Assembly: GCA_018402605.1 (NCBI GenBank)
Contig: JAGYIK010000005.1
Coordinates: 1 to 25,883, forward strand
DNA from: Litorivicinus sp.
GTDB taxonomy: Bacteria > Pseudomonadota > Gammaproteobacteria > Pseudomonadales > Litorivicinaceae
DNA: 25,883 nucleotides
Direction of reading: 5' to 3'
Shown here: piece by piece, positions 7,496 to 15,680 of the stretch
Numbering within the stretch: the first letter of the stretch is position 1
How the letters are laid out: every line of letters begins with the position of its first letter
Translations under genes and position numbers: made by a program
Notes under the pieces: model-generated
Database searches by the model: none
What the model was told of the DNA's origin: nothing
Seen by the model: the letters and a program-made list of their open reading frames with translations, nothing else

Positions 7496-8428
7496 TCAGG
7501 ATCCAAGCAATGTCATGAGCATGTCTCGAGCCCTGTTGTTGTCTTCAGCAATCTGTGCAGACAACAACGCAACGCTCTCGAACTTCTGCTCTGGGCGAAT
7601 AAAAAATCGAGGTATCACGGTCAGCCTGCGACCATACAACTCCAGGTTCTGATCATGCAAATGTACTTCCAACCACGAGCCACCCCCAGATACCGTAGGG
7701 CGACACCCAATATTAGCAATGCCTCGCGCCATGGCGCCATCCGGCAAGCGAACTTCGCAGGCAAAAACGCCCGAGAGCGGCGTATTTCGTGGCAATCGAA
7801 TGTTGGCTGTCGGAAATCCAAGCTGGCGGCCAAGCTGCTGACCATAAAGCACTCGGCCGGTCACTGCATAGGGACGTCCAAGCAATCGCTCTGCCTGATC
7901 GAAGTCATGGGCCGACAGCGCGTCTCGAACACGCGACGATGAGATTCGGTCGCTCCCCTCACAGTGCGTGCCCGATTGCTCGAGCGTAAATCCGAATCGA
8001 GACGCCGCATGCTTGAGGAACGCATAATCTCCCAAACGGTCAGCGCCAAATCGAAAATCGTCACCGACCACGAGATGACGCACCTGTTTCTCGCCAATCA
8101 GTGATTCAACAAATTCAAACGCAGTCATCGACTGAATTCGATCAAATCGGAGGCACCACACACGATCAACCCCCAATTCTGCAAGCGCTTCAACTTTATT
8201 ACGGAGCGACATCAGCCTTGAGGGCAACGGCTCACCACGGAGTTTGGCAAAAAATTCTCGGGGTTGCGGTTCAAATACGAGAACTGCCAGCGGGAGCCCG
8301 CGAGATTGCGCCGCCAGTCTGGCCTGCTCAATGACTGCTTGATGACCGCGATGCACACCATCGAAGTTACCGATCGTTAAAACCTGAGGGGACTCAAATT
8401 GAGCACTTTGACCAAAGCTAAACAGCAT
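7496..8428 (-). CDS. ribF: bifunctional riboflavin kinase/FAD synthetase RibF
   Basis: RibF phosphorylates riboflavin to FMN and then adenylates it to FAD. The N-terminal nucleotidyltransferase domain carries GNFDGVHRGH at residues 20-29, with a later RISSSRVRDAL segment typical of the FAD synthetase half. The C-terminal kinase domain begins near residue 180 with GRPYAVTGRVLYGQQLGRQL, the GFPTANI motif and GIANIGCRPTV. The ATG at 8428 gives a 310-residue protein starting MLFSFGQ, the usual length. A longer frame reaches 8491 but would run into murJ, so I reject those 21 residues. The gene begins 11 bases after the murJ stop. The murJ-ribF-ileS order is conserved in Pseudomonas. Confidence 0.96.
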   Translation of the reverse strand: MLFSFGQSAQFESPQVLTIGNFDGVHRGHQAVIEQARLAAQSRGLPLAVLVFEPQPREFFAKLRGEPLPSRLMSLRNKVEALAELGVDRVWCLRFDRIQSMTAFEFVESLIGEKQVRHLVVGDDFRFGADRLGDYAFLKHAASRFGFTLEQSGTHCEGSDRISSSRVRDALSAHDFDQAERLLGRPYAVTGRVLYGQQLGRQLGFPTANIRLPRNTPLSGVFACEVRLPDGAMARGIANIGCRPTVSGGGSWLEVHLHDQNLELYGRRLTVIPRFFIRPEQKFESVALLSAQIAEDNNRARDMLMTLLGS

Positions 8429-8439
8429 GAACGAACGCA

Positions 8440-9969
8440 CTAAACCTGCGGTGGAACCAGCATCCGAGTATACCGGATACCAACCAGCCACAGGGCAGAC
8501 AAATACACAATGCCGGACGCACCCAAAAGTGTACTGGTCAGCGCGATTCGATAGGTCATGGTCTCAAAGGACAGTGTCACAGCGTTAGGTGCCCACCACG
8601 CGATCTGAATCATCAACAGCACGGCAAAGGCCAATTGCAGGGTTTGTTTCCACGGAAATGCGTGAATTCGATACCAACCGCGCTTGTGCAATCCAAGTAG
8701 CAAGAGTCCTGCATTGAGCCAAGCCGACATGCTCGTGGCAAGGGCAAGTCCAACATGATCAAGTGACCACACTAAGATCAGGTTAAAGACCATATTCGCA
8801 CCCATCGCAATCAAGCCGATTTTTACCGGAGTTTTGGTGTCTTGGCGGGCAAAATAATGCGGAGCCAAGACCTTGATCAACATAAATGCTGGGAGACCAA
8901 GCGAATAAGCCATCAAGGATGCAGCCGAGGCCTCAATATCGGAAGGCTGCATGGCACCATACTGAAATAGCGTCGATAAAATCAGCTCACCAAAGACCGC
9001 AAGAGCCGCAGCACATGGGATCCCAAGCACCAAAACCACCCACAACGCCCAGCTTTGCGTCGCTTGCGAGGCCAGCGGCTGATCATTGGCAAATTCACGC
9101 GACAATCGAGGTAAAATCACTGTGGAGACGGCAATGGCGATCACACCCAAGGGCAACTCCATCAGCCGGTCTGAGTAATACAACCAAGACACCGAGCCCG
9201 TCACGAGAAGCGACGCCAGCACCGTATCGAGCAACAGATTAATTTGGCTCACAGACACGCCAAAGAGTGCTGGCACCATGAGCCTTAGGATCTTGGAAAC
9301 GCCGGGGTGATCAGAAGCTAAACTCGGTCTGGGGAGCAATCCTGCAGCGCGGAGTGCTGGAAACTGAATCAGCAGTTGCACAACGCCTGCGATAAATACG
9401 CCAATCGCCAACCCCAATACAGTCGGCGAGACCATCGGCGCAATAAACAAGGCCGCACCGATCAAACACAAATTCAAAAAGATAGGCGTTGCTGCAGGCA
9501 CTGCAAATCGACCCACACTGTTTAAGATGCCGCCTGAAAACGCCACTAAGCTGATGAAGAATAAATACGGGAAGGTCCAACGCAGCAACTCAGCCGTTAA
9601 TGCGAGTTTACCTGGATCATTAGCAAACCCCGGCGCAAAGATCTGTGCAATCACAGGCGCGGCAATCACCCCCAACAGCGTAATGGCGAAGAGAATCAGC
9701 CCAAAGCGGCCCGCAACCTGATTAATGAGTTGCTGAACCGATGCCTCCCCTTCTTTCTCGCGCGTCTCTGAGAACACGGGAACAAAGGACTGTGCGAAGG
9801 CTCCCTCACCAAATAATCGACGCAGGAAGTTCGGGATCTTGAAGGCAACAAAGAACGCGTCTGCGCCGGCCGATGCCCCGACTGTGTTGGCCAGTACGAT
9901 GTCGCGGACCAACCCAGCGACTCTCGAACCCATGGTCCAACCACCCACGGTGATTCCAGAGCGCAGCAT
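8440..9969 (-). CDS. murJ: lipid II flippase MurJ (MviN)
   Basis: MurJ flips undecaprenyl-linked peptidoglycan precursor across the inner membrane. The 509-residue protein is almost entirely hydrophobic with about 14 membrane segments, as expected for the MOP superfamily. Family signatures include SRVAGLVRDIVLA near residue 20, the GADAFFVAFKIPNFLRR stretch (conserved arginines) and the EGAFAQSFVPVF motif. The ATG at 9969-9967 is favoured over the upstream TTG at 9984 because AGGA lies four bases before it and the N-terminus then aligns with known MurJ. It diverges from rpsT across 119 bases and heads the minus-strand run into ribF and ileS. Confidence 0.97.
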   Translation of the reverse strand: MLRSGITVGGWTMGSRVAGLVRDIVLANTVGASAGADAFFVAFKIPNFLRRLFGEGAFAQSFVPVFSETREKEGEASVQQLINQVAGRFGLILFAITLLGVIAAPVIAQIFAPGFANDPGKLALTAELLRWTFPYLFFISLVAFSGGILNSVGRFAVPAATPIFLNLCLIGAALFIAPMVSPTVLGLAIGVFIAGVVQLLIQFPALRAAGLLPRPSLASDHPGVSKILRLMVPALFGVSVSQINLLLDTVLASLLVTGSVSWLYYSDRLMELPLGVIAIAVSTVILPRLSREFANDQPLASQATQSWALWVVLVLGIPCAAALAVFGELILSTLFQYGAMQPSDIEASAASLMAYSLGLPAFMLIKVLAPHYFARQDTKTPVKIGLIAMGANMVFNLILVWSLDHVGLALATSMSAWLNAGLLLLGLHKRGWYRIHAFPWKQTLQLAFAVLLMIQIAWWAPNAVTLSFETMTYRIALTSTLLGASGIVYLSALWLVGIRYTRMLVPPQV

Positions 9970-10088
9970 GTTTTCCTGACTCAACGCCTACTTTCCTTGA
10001 CCTGATCGCACATATCCGTTACATTCCCGCGCCTTGATTTTCAAAGTATTTCAACCGTTTTACAGTGTAGTGTAAGGGAGCAACCCCG
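9970..10088. promoter_or_regulatory. divergent murJ/rpsT intergenic region
   Basis: These 119 bases should contain promoters for both murJ and rpsT. For rpsT a -35-like TTGATT lies at 10034-10039, with TTTTAC or TACAGT further on, but spacing is poor. The rpsT ribosome-binding site AGGGAG (10075-10080) is clear. For murJ no convincing -35/-10 pair was found. Confidence 0.35.
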
Positions 10089-10355
10089 GTGGCAAATAGT
10101 CCCCAGGCGCGTAAGCGCGCAAAACAGGCGGATGTCCGTCGTAACCACAATGCAAGCCTGCGTTCGCGAGCGCGTACGTACGTCAAAAAGACCCTAGCTG
10201 CCATCGCATCTGGTGATCATCAGAACGCGACTTCAGCGTTTCGTGAAGCGACGCCGATCTTGGACAGCATGGTCACCAAAGGCCTGTACAAGAAGAACAA
10301 ATGCGCGCGCATTAAGAGCCGCTTAAACGATCGTATCAAAGCGATCGCATCGTAA
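10089..10355 (+). CDS. rpsT: 30S ribosomal protein S20
   Basis: S20 is a primary binding protein of 16S rRNA in the small subunit. The 88-residue, very basic protein starts MANSPQARKRAKQ and keeps the conserved NHNASLRSRARTYVKK and KNKCARIKSRL segments. The start codon is GTG, which fits the known habit of rpsT to use a weak start linked to autoregulation. AGGGAG lies eight bases upstream. It is monocistronic, diverges from murJ and converges on proB, with a hairpin in between. Confidence 0.98.
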   Translation: MANSPQARKRAKQADVRRNHNASLRSRARTYVKKTLAAIASGDHQNATSAFREATPILDSMVTKGLYKKNKCARIKSRLNDRIKAIAS

Positions 10356-10363
10356 ATGGCACC

Positions 10364-10385
10364 GGCGCTGGTTCAGACCAGCGCC
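10364..10385. terminator. hairpin between convergent rpsT and proB
   Basis: GGCGCTGGT and ACCAGCGCC form a perfect nine-base-pair stem with a TCAG loop, eight bases past the rpsT stop. The proB stop codon lies in the loop. Neither side has a good T tract (ATGTTATCT on the plus side), so termination is plausible from position and stem strength but not textbook. Confidence 0.55.
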
Positions 10386-11497
10386 ATGTTATCTCGGTGC
10401 ACCAACGCATCGCCCTCAAGCAACGCATGGGTTTGTTTTAGCGTTGCCGTGCTGAGCCCTTTCATGCTGAGCGCCTGATCCGAGTCATAATTCACCAAGC
10501 CTGCAGCCAGCCGCACACCGTCTTCGGTTTCTATTGCGACAATATCGCCACGCGCAAACACGCCGCGTACAGCCACAACGCCAACAGGCAATAGGCTCCG
10601 TCCCTTATCCCGAAGCGCTGTTGCCGCGCCTGCATCCACAATCAAGATACCCCGCACTTGCTTGTGTGACGCGAGCCAACGCTTCCGCGCAGCCAAAGGC
10701 TTGAGATCCGGTGTCAACAGCGAACCCAGTGGCTCCGCATTGCGAAGACGCGTTAAAACTCCTTCCGTCCGCCCATTTGCGATCACGGTCATGGCCCCAG
10801 AGCGTGCCGCCTGCTGTGCGGCAAGAATTTTGGTATACATGCCGCCGCGCCCAAGACTACCGCCCTCTCGACCGGCGCTAGCGATCAGACTGTCATCAAG
10901 CGCTCGCGCCTCGGCAATCAACTTTGCATCCGTATGCGCCCTCGGATCCTTGTCAAAAAAGCCGTCTTGATCAGTCAAAATTACTAATACGTCGGCCTCG
11001 AGCAAATTGGTCGCCAAGGCGCCCAACGAATCATTGTCGCCAAAACGAATTTCATCAGTCGCAACCGTATCGTTTTCATTTACAACCGGGATCACCTGAA
11101 ACTGACTGAGCGCGCGCAGTGTGCCCCGCGCATTGAGGTAACGCGTTCGATCAGCGAGATCCTCGTGAGTCAGCAAAACTTGCGCTGTTTCATGACCTCG
11201 TGCCGCAAAACAACTTTGCCAAGCCTGAACCAGTCCCATCTGACCAATGGCCGCAGCAGCCTGCAGTACTGGCAATTGATCCGGACGTTGCTTTAACTCA
11301 AGCACCTGCAACCCCACCGCGATCGCGCCTGATGAAACCAGACACAGCTCGACGCCATCAGCAATCAGGCCACTCATTTGGTCGACCCAGCTCTGCATGC
11401 GCTCGCGATCCAGTCCGGCGCCATCATTGGTCAGTAATGCACTGCCAATCTTGACCACCCAACGTTTGGATGTTTTTAACTTGCCTCGATCAGTCAC
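10373..11497 (-). CDS. proB: glutamate 5-kinase
   Basis: ProB phosphorylates glutamate in the first step of proline synthesis and is usually feedback-inhibited by proline. The N-terminal amino acid kinase domain has WVVKIGSALLTNDG, LVSSGAIAVG, NENDTVATDEIRFGDND and the GRGGMYTKILAA segment. A C-terminal PUA domain runs from about residue 275 (VRGILIVDAG, PVGVVAVRG, ALVHRDNMALV). The open frame extends to 11548, but those codons overlap the acidic tail of obgE. The GTG at 11497 gives VTDRGKLKTSKRWVVKIG, 374 residues, close to known ProB lengths, and overlaps the obgE stop at GTGACTGA. An ATG at 11521 is an alternative. It is the last gene of the rplU operon. Confidence 0.95.
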   Translation of the reverse strand: MTDRGKLKTSKRWVVKIGSALLTNDGAGLDRERMQSWVDQMSGLIADGVELCLVSSGAIAVGLQVLELKQRPDQLPVLQAAAAIGQMGLVQAWQSCFAARGHETAQVLLTHEDLADRTRYLNARGTLRALSQFQVIPVVNENDTVATDEIRFGDNDSLGALATNLLEADVLVILTDQDGFFDKDPRAHTDAKLIAEARALDDSLIASAGREGGSLGRGGMYTKILAAQQAARSGAMTVIANGRTEGVLTRLRNAEPLGSLLTPDLKPLAARKRWLASHKQVRGILIVDAGAATALRDKGRSLLPVGVVAVRGVFARGDIVAIETEDGVRLAAGLVNYDSDQALSMKGLSTATLKQTHALLEGDALVHRDNMALV

Positions 11498-12651
11498 GGA
11501 CGTATACGACCTCGACGCCATGATCATCATCGTCTTCGTCGGCCTCATCGTCGAGCTCGACTCCTTGACGTTGGAGCTTCGCGACCCTGAGTGGCGCAGG
11601 AAAATCGCTCATGTTGCCTCTTACTGATCCAGCTTCGCGCTCCAAAGCCTGCGCCTCGTCATCCTCACGCCGAGCAATGGCGAGCGATCCGGGTCATCAA
11701 ATTGTAGCGAAGTTCGCATCCCTCACCGGTTACGCCAGACACAGCATGCACCGGATGCGGCCAGTTAAATGCATCTTTGAGAGCCGCGATCGTCGCATCC
11801 AGTTCTGCCGGATCAGCAGATCGACCTTGTTCAACACAAGCCAGCGTTCGCGTCTTTGCCAACACAGGACTGAACTTCTCAAGTTCGTCAGTCGAAACCC
11901 ACCACCTCAATTGGATCCTTCATCGAGAGCAGCGCAGCATCCACCAGATGCAGCAAAACCCGGAGTACGAGTCAGATGCTTTAGGAAGGATACCCAAACC
12001 CGCGCCCTCAGCGACACCGGGGATCAATCAGGCACATCAGCAATGACGAAGTTACGGTGCGGGATTTAATGAGTTCCACACCGAAGCTGTCAATGTCGTA
12101 AATGAATTTAATGGCGATTTTCGGACGTGCTGACCGAAGGCTGACTGATCAGGTCGACTTCCCGCGACTGGGCAGTCCAACCAATCCAACATCAGCAAGC
12201 AGACGAAGTTCGAGACGCAACGATTGCCCGAAGGGGTTCCTGGTGTGTCGCCATTGGCGCTCGGTTGGTTGACTTAAACCGGGTATTCCCCAGTCCACCA
12301 CGTCCGCCTTCCACCATCATGGTATCGGCTACCACTTCGCCGACCAGGTATTGAATTCATCATCATAGACTGTTGTTCCGACAGGAACCTTGAGTATCAG
12401 GTCCTCACCATTTGCACCGCTTGTTGCGACCCGCACCCGGGCGACCATTATCTGCGCGATAACGGGGTTGAAAACGGTAATCAATCAGCGTGTTGAGGTT
12501 TTCATCCGGCTACCAAAGAACAGAGCCGCCATGACCACCATCACCACCATCAGGGCCGCCTTTGGGAATATATTTCTCACGACGAAAACTGAGGCAACCG
12601 GCACCGCCGTTTCCACATCGACGTGATCAGTGCTTCATCTACAAATTTCAT
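11490..12651 (-). CDS. obgE: GTPase ObgE/CgtA (frameshifted, probably by sequence error)
   Basis: Obg is an essential GTPase that acts in 50S ribosome assembly and the stringent response. Translating across frames recovers the whole protein: N-terminal Obg fold (MKFVDEAL, then FRREKYIPKGGPDGGDGG), ENLNTLIDYRF, GLGNTRFKSTNRAP, a G1 loop GLPSRGKST, a damaged G3 region, DELEKFSPVLAKT, the G4 motif LNKVDLL, and a late HAVSGVTGEG. The C-terminus is the expected acidic tail, ELDDEADEDDDDHGVEVVY, ending at 11490 and overlapping proB. The frame changes many times between about 11690 and 12600, while the last 200 bases are clean. The length (1162 bases, about 387 codons) is normal. Since Obg is essential and the ends are intact, sequence error is more likely than a pseudogene. 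Confidence 0.9.
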
Positions 12652-12708
12652 GGGTTATCAAAACACCAGCCCCGCGCGAGCGGTAAGCGACGTCGGTCTG
12701 TTGATTCC

Positions 12709-12960
12709 TTAAGCGGAAGCAACAACGCTGACAAAGCGACGCTTGTGCGGTCCTTGACCTCAAACTTCACTTCGTCTGCTTTTTCGCAGGGTGTAGTCTG
12801 TGCCACAACCAACATTATCACCGGATGGACTTCGTTCCCTGTTGCCGAACCAGAATGTTTCCGGCAATCACTTGTTGACCGCCAAAAATTTCTTTACGCC
12901 CAGGCGCTTACTTTCTGAATCGCGGCCGTTACGGGTACCTGCCAACTTTCTTGTGTTCAG
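12709..12960 (-). CDS. rpmA: 50S ribosomal protein L27 (frameshifted, probably by sequence error)
   Basis: L27 lies at the peptidyl transferase centre. Reading across frames gives HKKVG, TRNGRDSESKRLGVK, FGGQQVIAGNILVRQ, GDNVGCGTDYTL, EVKFEVK and PHKRRFVSVVASA, matching L27 from start to stop. The breaks look like lost bases in short runs: for example AAGGACCGCAC where AAGGGACCGCAC restores K-G-P-H, and CATCCGGTGAT where one more G restores P-G-D. The start codon is also corrupted: CTG stands at about 12960 where ATG is expected. The gene follows rplU by about eight bases and precedes obgE, the universal order. An essential single-copy gene with this damage is almost certainly intact in the living cell. 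Confidence 0.92.
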
Positions 12961-12968
12961 TCTCTGCC

Positions 12969-13280
12969 TTAACCGTTGATCGCTGTAATTTTGATTTCAG
13001 TAAACCACTGACGATGGCCCTGGCGCTTCATGTGGTGCTTGCGACGCTTGAATTTCACAATCGTCACTTTGTCACCGCGGCCATGCTGCACAATCTCAGC
13101 GGATACTTTGGCACCGTCTACAACGGGTGTGCCAACCTTAATGCTCTCGCCTTCGCCGACCATCAGTACACGATCGAAATCAATGGTCGAGCCAGTTTCA
13201 GCTTCGATTTTTTCAACCTTCAGCAACTCGCCCTCGACCACGCGATGTTGTTTGCCGCCTGTTTCAATGACCGCGTACAT
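12969..13280 (-). CDS. rplU: 50S ribosomal protein L21
   Basis: L21 binds 23S rRNA in the large subunit. The 103-residue protein starts MYAVIETGGKQHRVVEGE, the family signature, and ends with the basic KFKRRKHHMKRQGHRQ and EIKITAI segment. Length and both ends are normal and the frame is clean, in contrast to rpmA immediately downstream. It is the first gene of rplU-rpmA-obgE-proB and has a strong promoter at 13333-13361. It diverges from ispB. Confidence 0.98.
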   Translation of the reverse strand: MYAVIETGGKQHRVVEGELLKVEKIEAETGSTIDFDRVLMVGEGESIKVGTPVVDGAKVSAEIVQHGRGDKVTIVKFKRRKHHMKRQGHRQWFTEIKITAING

Positions 13281-13304
13281 GTCCTAACTCCGTTTTCAAA
13301 TCTC

Positions 13305-13319
13305 GGTGGCGGTGCCACC
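13305..13319 (-). other. leader hairpin of the rplU operon
   Basis: GGTGGC and GCCACC pair across a three-base loop in the untranslated leader, about 25 bases before the rplU ATG. A role in autogenous control or transcript stability is possible but not shown. Confidence 0.4.
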
Positions 13320-13332
13320 CGAAAGGCGCGTA

Positions 13333-13361
13333 ATAATAGGGAGTTCCCAAACAGAAGACAA
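13333..13361 (-). promoter_or_regulatory. sigma-70-type promoter of rplU-rpmA-obgE-proB
   Basis: On the minus strand TTGTCT (13361-13356) and TATTAT (13338-13333) are separated by exactly 17 bases. This is close to the -35/-10 consensus and ideally spaced. It lies about 53 bases before the rplU start, followed by a GC-rich discriminator. This is the best promoter seen in the window. Confidence 0.75.
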
Positions 13362-13430
13362 GCCCTAAATCACCTTTTTCTCTTGCTAAAGCGCTGTAGA
13401 ATAACGCCACTTACGATTTCGAGAAAACCC

Positions 13431-14402
13431 ATGCCGACAGCTGACCAGTTAATTGATCTGATCCGACCCGATTTTGATGCACTCAACCGCCTTCTGATCT
13501 CACAGCTCGGATCCGATATCGATCTCATCGAAGAGGTCAGTCAATATTTGATTCAGTCGGGCGGTAAGCGTGTACGGCCATTGGTCACCCTCATGGCCGC
13601 TCGCGCGCTCGAGACAGAGAACACGGATCACATCCCGCTCGCCGCATCGATTGAATGCCTGCATACCGCAACCTTATTACACGATGATGTTGTCGATAAC
13701 TCTGAGGCCAGACGCGGCCAGCCAAGTGCGAATGCCGCCTTTGGAAATAGTGCAAGCGTGCTGGTTGGTGACTTTGTCTATTCTCGCGCATTCCAAATGA
13801 TGGTGTCAGTCGGCCGACTCGATATTCTTCAGTTATTGGCAGACACAACGAATCAGATTTCCGAGGGCGAAGTTTGGCAGTTAAAAAACCAGTTTCGCTC
13901 TGATGTCACTGAATCAGAATATGACCAAGTGATCACACGAAAGACTGCAGTCTTGTTTGAAGCGGCTGCCGCGGTAGCAGGCATGATTACCAACCAGTCG
14001 ACCACTGTTGTCGATGCACTCAAAACGTACGGGATTGAAATCGGTTTTGCCTTCCAACTCATGGATGACTATCTCGACTACGCCGGCGACCCCGAGAGCC
14101 TCGGCAAAAATCTCGGTGATGATCTCGCCGACGGAAAATGTACGTTGCCGCTCATTGTCGCACTGAGAGAGGTTGCGCCTTCCGATGCTCTCATCATCCG
14201 TGAGGCCGTTCAATTCGGTGACCGTGACAAATTTGCCGAAGTTGCCGCCATTGTTTCTCAGTCATCTGGCCTCAACTACACCAAAGAACGAGCGGTTCGG
14301 TCGGTAGAACGCGCCAAACAGGCGTTAGCTGTCCTTGATGATTCGCCGTTCAAGACGGGATTAATTGGACTGGCGGATCTGTCTGTGAGTCGCGTGAACT
14401 GA
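13431..14402 (+). CDS. ispB: all-trans polyprenyl (octaprenyl) diphosphate synthase IspB
   Basis: IspB extends farnesyl diphosphate with IPP to make the side chain of ubiquinone and menaquinone. The 323-residue protein has both aspartate-rich motifs: D85-D86-V-V-D89 followed by NSEARRG, and D212-D213-Y-L-D216. GGKRVRP near residue 44 binds IPP, and KTAVLFEAA is also conserved. I start at the ATG at 13431 (MPTADQLIDL). The frame stays open back to 12951, but that part lies antisense to rplU and is not coding. A -10-like TAGAAT lies at 13397-13402, but no good -35 goes with it. IspB uses isoprenoid precursors made through IspH. Chain length cannot be read from the sequence. Confidence 0.96.
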   Translation: MPTADQLIDLIRPDFDALNRLLISQLGSDIDLIEEVSQYLIQSGGKRVRPLVTLMAARALETENTDHIPLAASIECLHTATLLHDDVVDNSEARRGQPSANAAFGNSASVLVGDFVYSRAFQMMVSVGRLDILQLLADTTNQISEGEVWQLKNQFRSDVTESEYDQVITRKTAVLFEAAAAVAGMITNQSTTVVDALKTYGIEIGFAFQLMDDYLDYAGDPESLGKNLGDDLADGKCTLPLIVALREVAPSDALIIREAVQFGDRDKFAEVAAIVSQSSGLNYTKERAVRSVERAKQALAVLDDSPFKTGLIGLADLSVSRVN

Positions 14403-14409
14403 GGTAACC

Positions 14410-14880
14410 ATGGCGAAAGCATACTTTGCGGCGGGGTGTTTTTGGGGTGTCCAACAACGCTTTTCCAAGCTACCGGGCGTATCAGATACCCGTGTTGGTT
14501 ATATGGGCGGCCATACGGAATCCCCGAATTACCGGGCGGTATGTGGCGGCCAGACTGGGCACGCCGAGACGGTCGAGGTGACATTCGACCCAGACCACGT
14601 CACCTACCCCGACTTATTATCGTGTTTTTTCGAATGGCACGACCCCACGCAAGTCAACCGTCAAGGCCCAGATATAGGAACGCAGTATCGCTCAGCGATT
14701 TATCCGGTTGAATCGGGGCAAGCCGAAGAGGCACGACATAAGATTGAAACACTGAACGCCAGTGGTCACTATAGCCGGCCAATTGCGACCCAAATCGAAA
14801 CGGCTGATACATTTTGGGAGGCTGAGGACTACCATCAGCACTATCTTGAGAAACGTGGTCTTGGACACTGCGGGCTATGA
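14410..14880 (+). CDS. msrA: peptide methionine sulfoxide reductase MsrA
   Basis: MsrA reduces methionine-S-sulfoxide in oxidised proteins. The 156-residue protein begins with the catalytic GCFWG motif (Cys10), has VGYMGGH and the GHAETVEVTFDP stretch, then FFEWHDPTQVNRQGPDIG, all conserved. A cysteine three residues from the C-terminus (GHCGL) could be the resolving cysteine. The gene starts seven bases after ispB with GAGGT as ribosome-binding site, and its stop overlaps the start of the following dehydrogenase (ATGA). No fused MsrB domain is present. Confidence 0.97.
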   Translation: MAKAYFAAGCFWGVQQRFSKLPGVSDTRVGYMGGHTESPNYRAVCGGQTGHAETVEVTFDPDHVTYPDLLSCFFEWHDPTQVNRQGPDIGTQYRSAIYPVESGQAEEARHKIETLNASGHYSRPIATQIETADTFWEAEDYHQHYLEKRGLGHCGL

Positions 14881-15680
14881 CAGCGCGCATTCTCGTCACC
14901 GGGGGATCCCAAGGCATCGGTCGAGCGCTCGTAACACGCCTCCTTACAGGCGGCCACACCGTCGTTGCAACGACCCGTAATCCCAGCCAACAACCGACCG
15001 AAGCGCGTCTCACATGGATCGGTCTCGACTTAGAAACTGCCTCGAGCATTGAGGAATTCTGTACAAATTCAATATGGGACACGCCATTTGATATGGTCGT
15101 TAATAACGCGGGCTTTGGGTTAATTGCCCCGATTGAGTCGGCTGAGGACGCAGCGATCCGCGCGCAGTTCGAGGCAAATTTCTTTGCCACGATGCGCTTA
15201 ACACAGCATGCGATGGCACATTTTCGTACGTTCAATGCACGAGGAACCCTCATGGTCAACACCTCCATCGGTGGTCGCATGGCGTTCCCTTATTTTGGCT
15301 ACTACAACGCAACCAAGCATGCCCTCGAGGCCGCCTATGAAGCGCTTTGGTACGAATGTGCAGGCAGTGCGATTCGCATCAAAATCATTGAACCCGGTTT
15401 TACGCAGACGCAATTCGCCACCCATGGTATGCGAAGCTCAGGTGCCTCACATCCAAGTCACGTGGATGCACTAGATCGACTCGCAACTGCAATGAAAACA
15501 GGACAAACGGCATCGGACCCCGATGTGGTCGCGCAAAAGATCGAAAGTGCGTTGTTCGACCAGTCCAATCGCCTGCGATACGCAGCCGGTAAACATGCGG
15601 GCACCTTGCTATTTCTTCGGAAAGTCTTACCGGATGCGTGGTTCCAGGCCCTTGTGAAAAAGGCAGTACTACGCAGCTAA
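14877..15680 (+). CDS. classical short-chain dehydrogenase/reductase of unknown substrate
   Basis: The 267-residue protein has the NAD(P) fold signature TGGSQGIG at residues 8-15, an NNAG motif (VVNNAGFG), a catalytic serine region (VNTSIGGRMAF) and the YxxxK pair in YYNATKHALEAAYEAL. The PGFTQT segment after the active site is usual for the family. Basic residues after the second strand (TTRNPSQ) suggest NADP(H). It overlaps msrA by four bases and converges with the SRPBCC gene, overlapping it by 12 bases. The substrate cannot be predicted. Confidence 0.9.
   Translation: MTARILVTGGSQGIGRALVTRLLTGGHTVVATTRNPSQQPTEARLTWIGLDLETASSIEEFCTNSIWDTPFDMVVNNAGFGLIAPIESAEDAAIRAQFEANFFATMRLTQHAMAHFRTFNARGTLMVNTSIGGRMAFPYFGYYNATKHALEAAYEALWYECAGSAIRIKIIEPGFTQTQFATHGMRSSGASHPSHVDALDRLATAMKTGQTASDPDVVAQKIESALFDQSNRLRYAAGKHAGTLLFLRKVLPDAWFQALVKKAVLRS

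Noticed and set aside
7492..8428. Riboswitch for ribF or T-box for ileS
   Set aside because: There is no untranslated space upstream of either gene, and no such structure is seen.
8429..8491. N-terminal extension of RibF
   Set aside because: It overlaps murJ and precedes a standard RibF N-terminus at the ATG at 8428.
11611..12918. Plus-strand open frames in the obgE/rpmA region
   Set aside because: They are rich in Arg, Ser and Pro, as expected for antisense frames, while the minus strand encodes readable ObgE and L27.
11490..12960. obgE and rpmA as true pseudogenes
   Set aside because: Both are essential, all domains and both ends persist, and breaks look like missing bases in short runs; similar patches occur in unrelated genes nearby.
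12951..13430. Open plus-strand frame continuous with ispB on its 5' side
   Set aside because: It is antisense to rplU, lacks IspB-like sequence, and IspB has a proper N-terminus at 13431.
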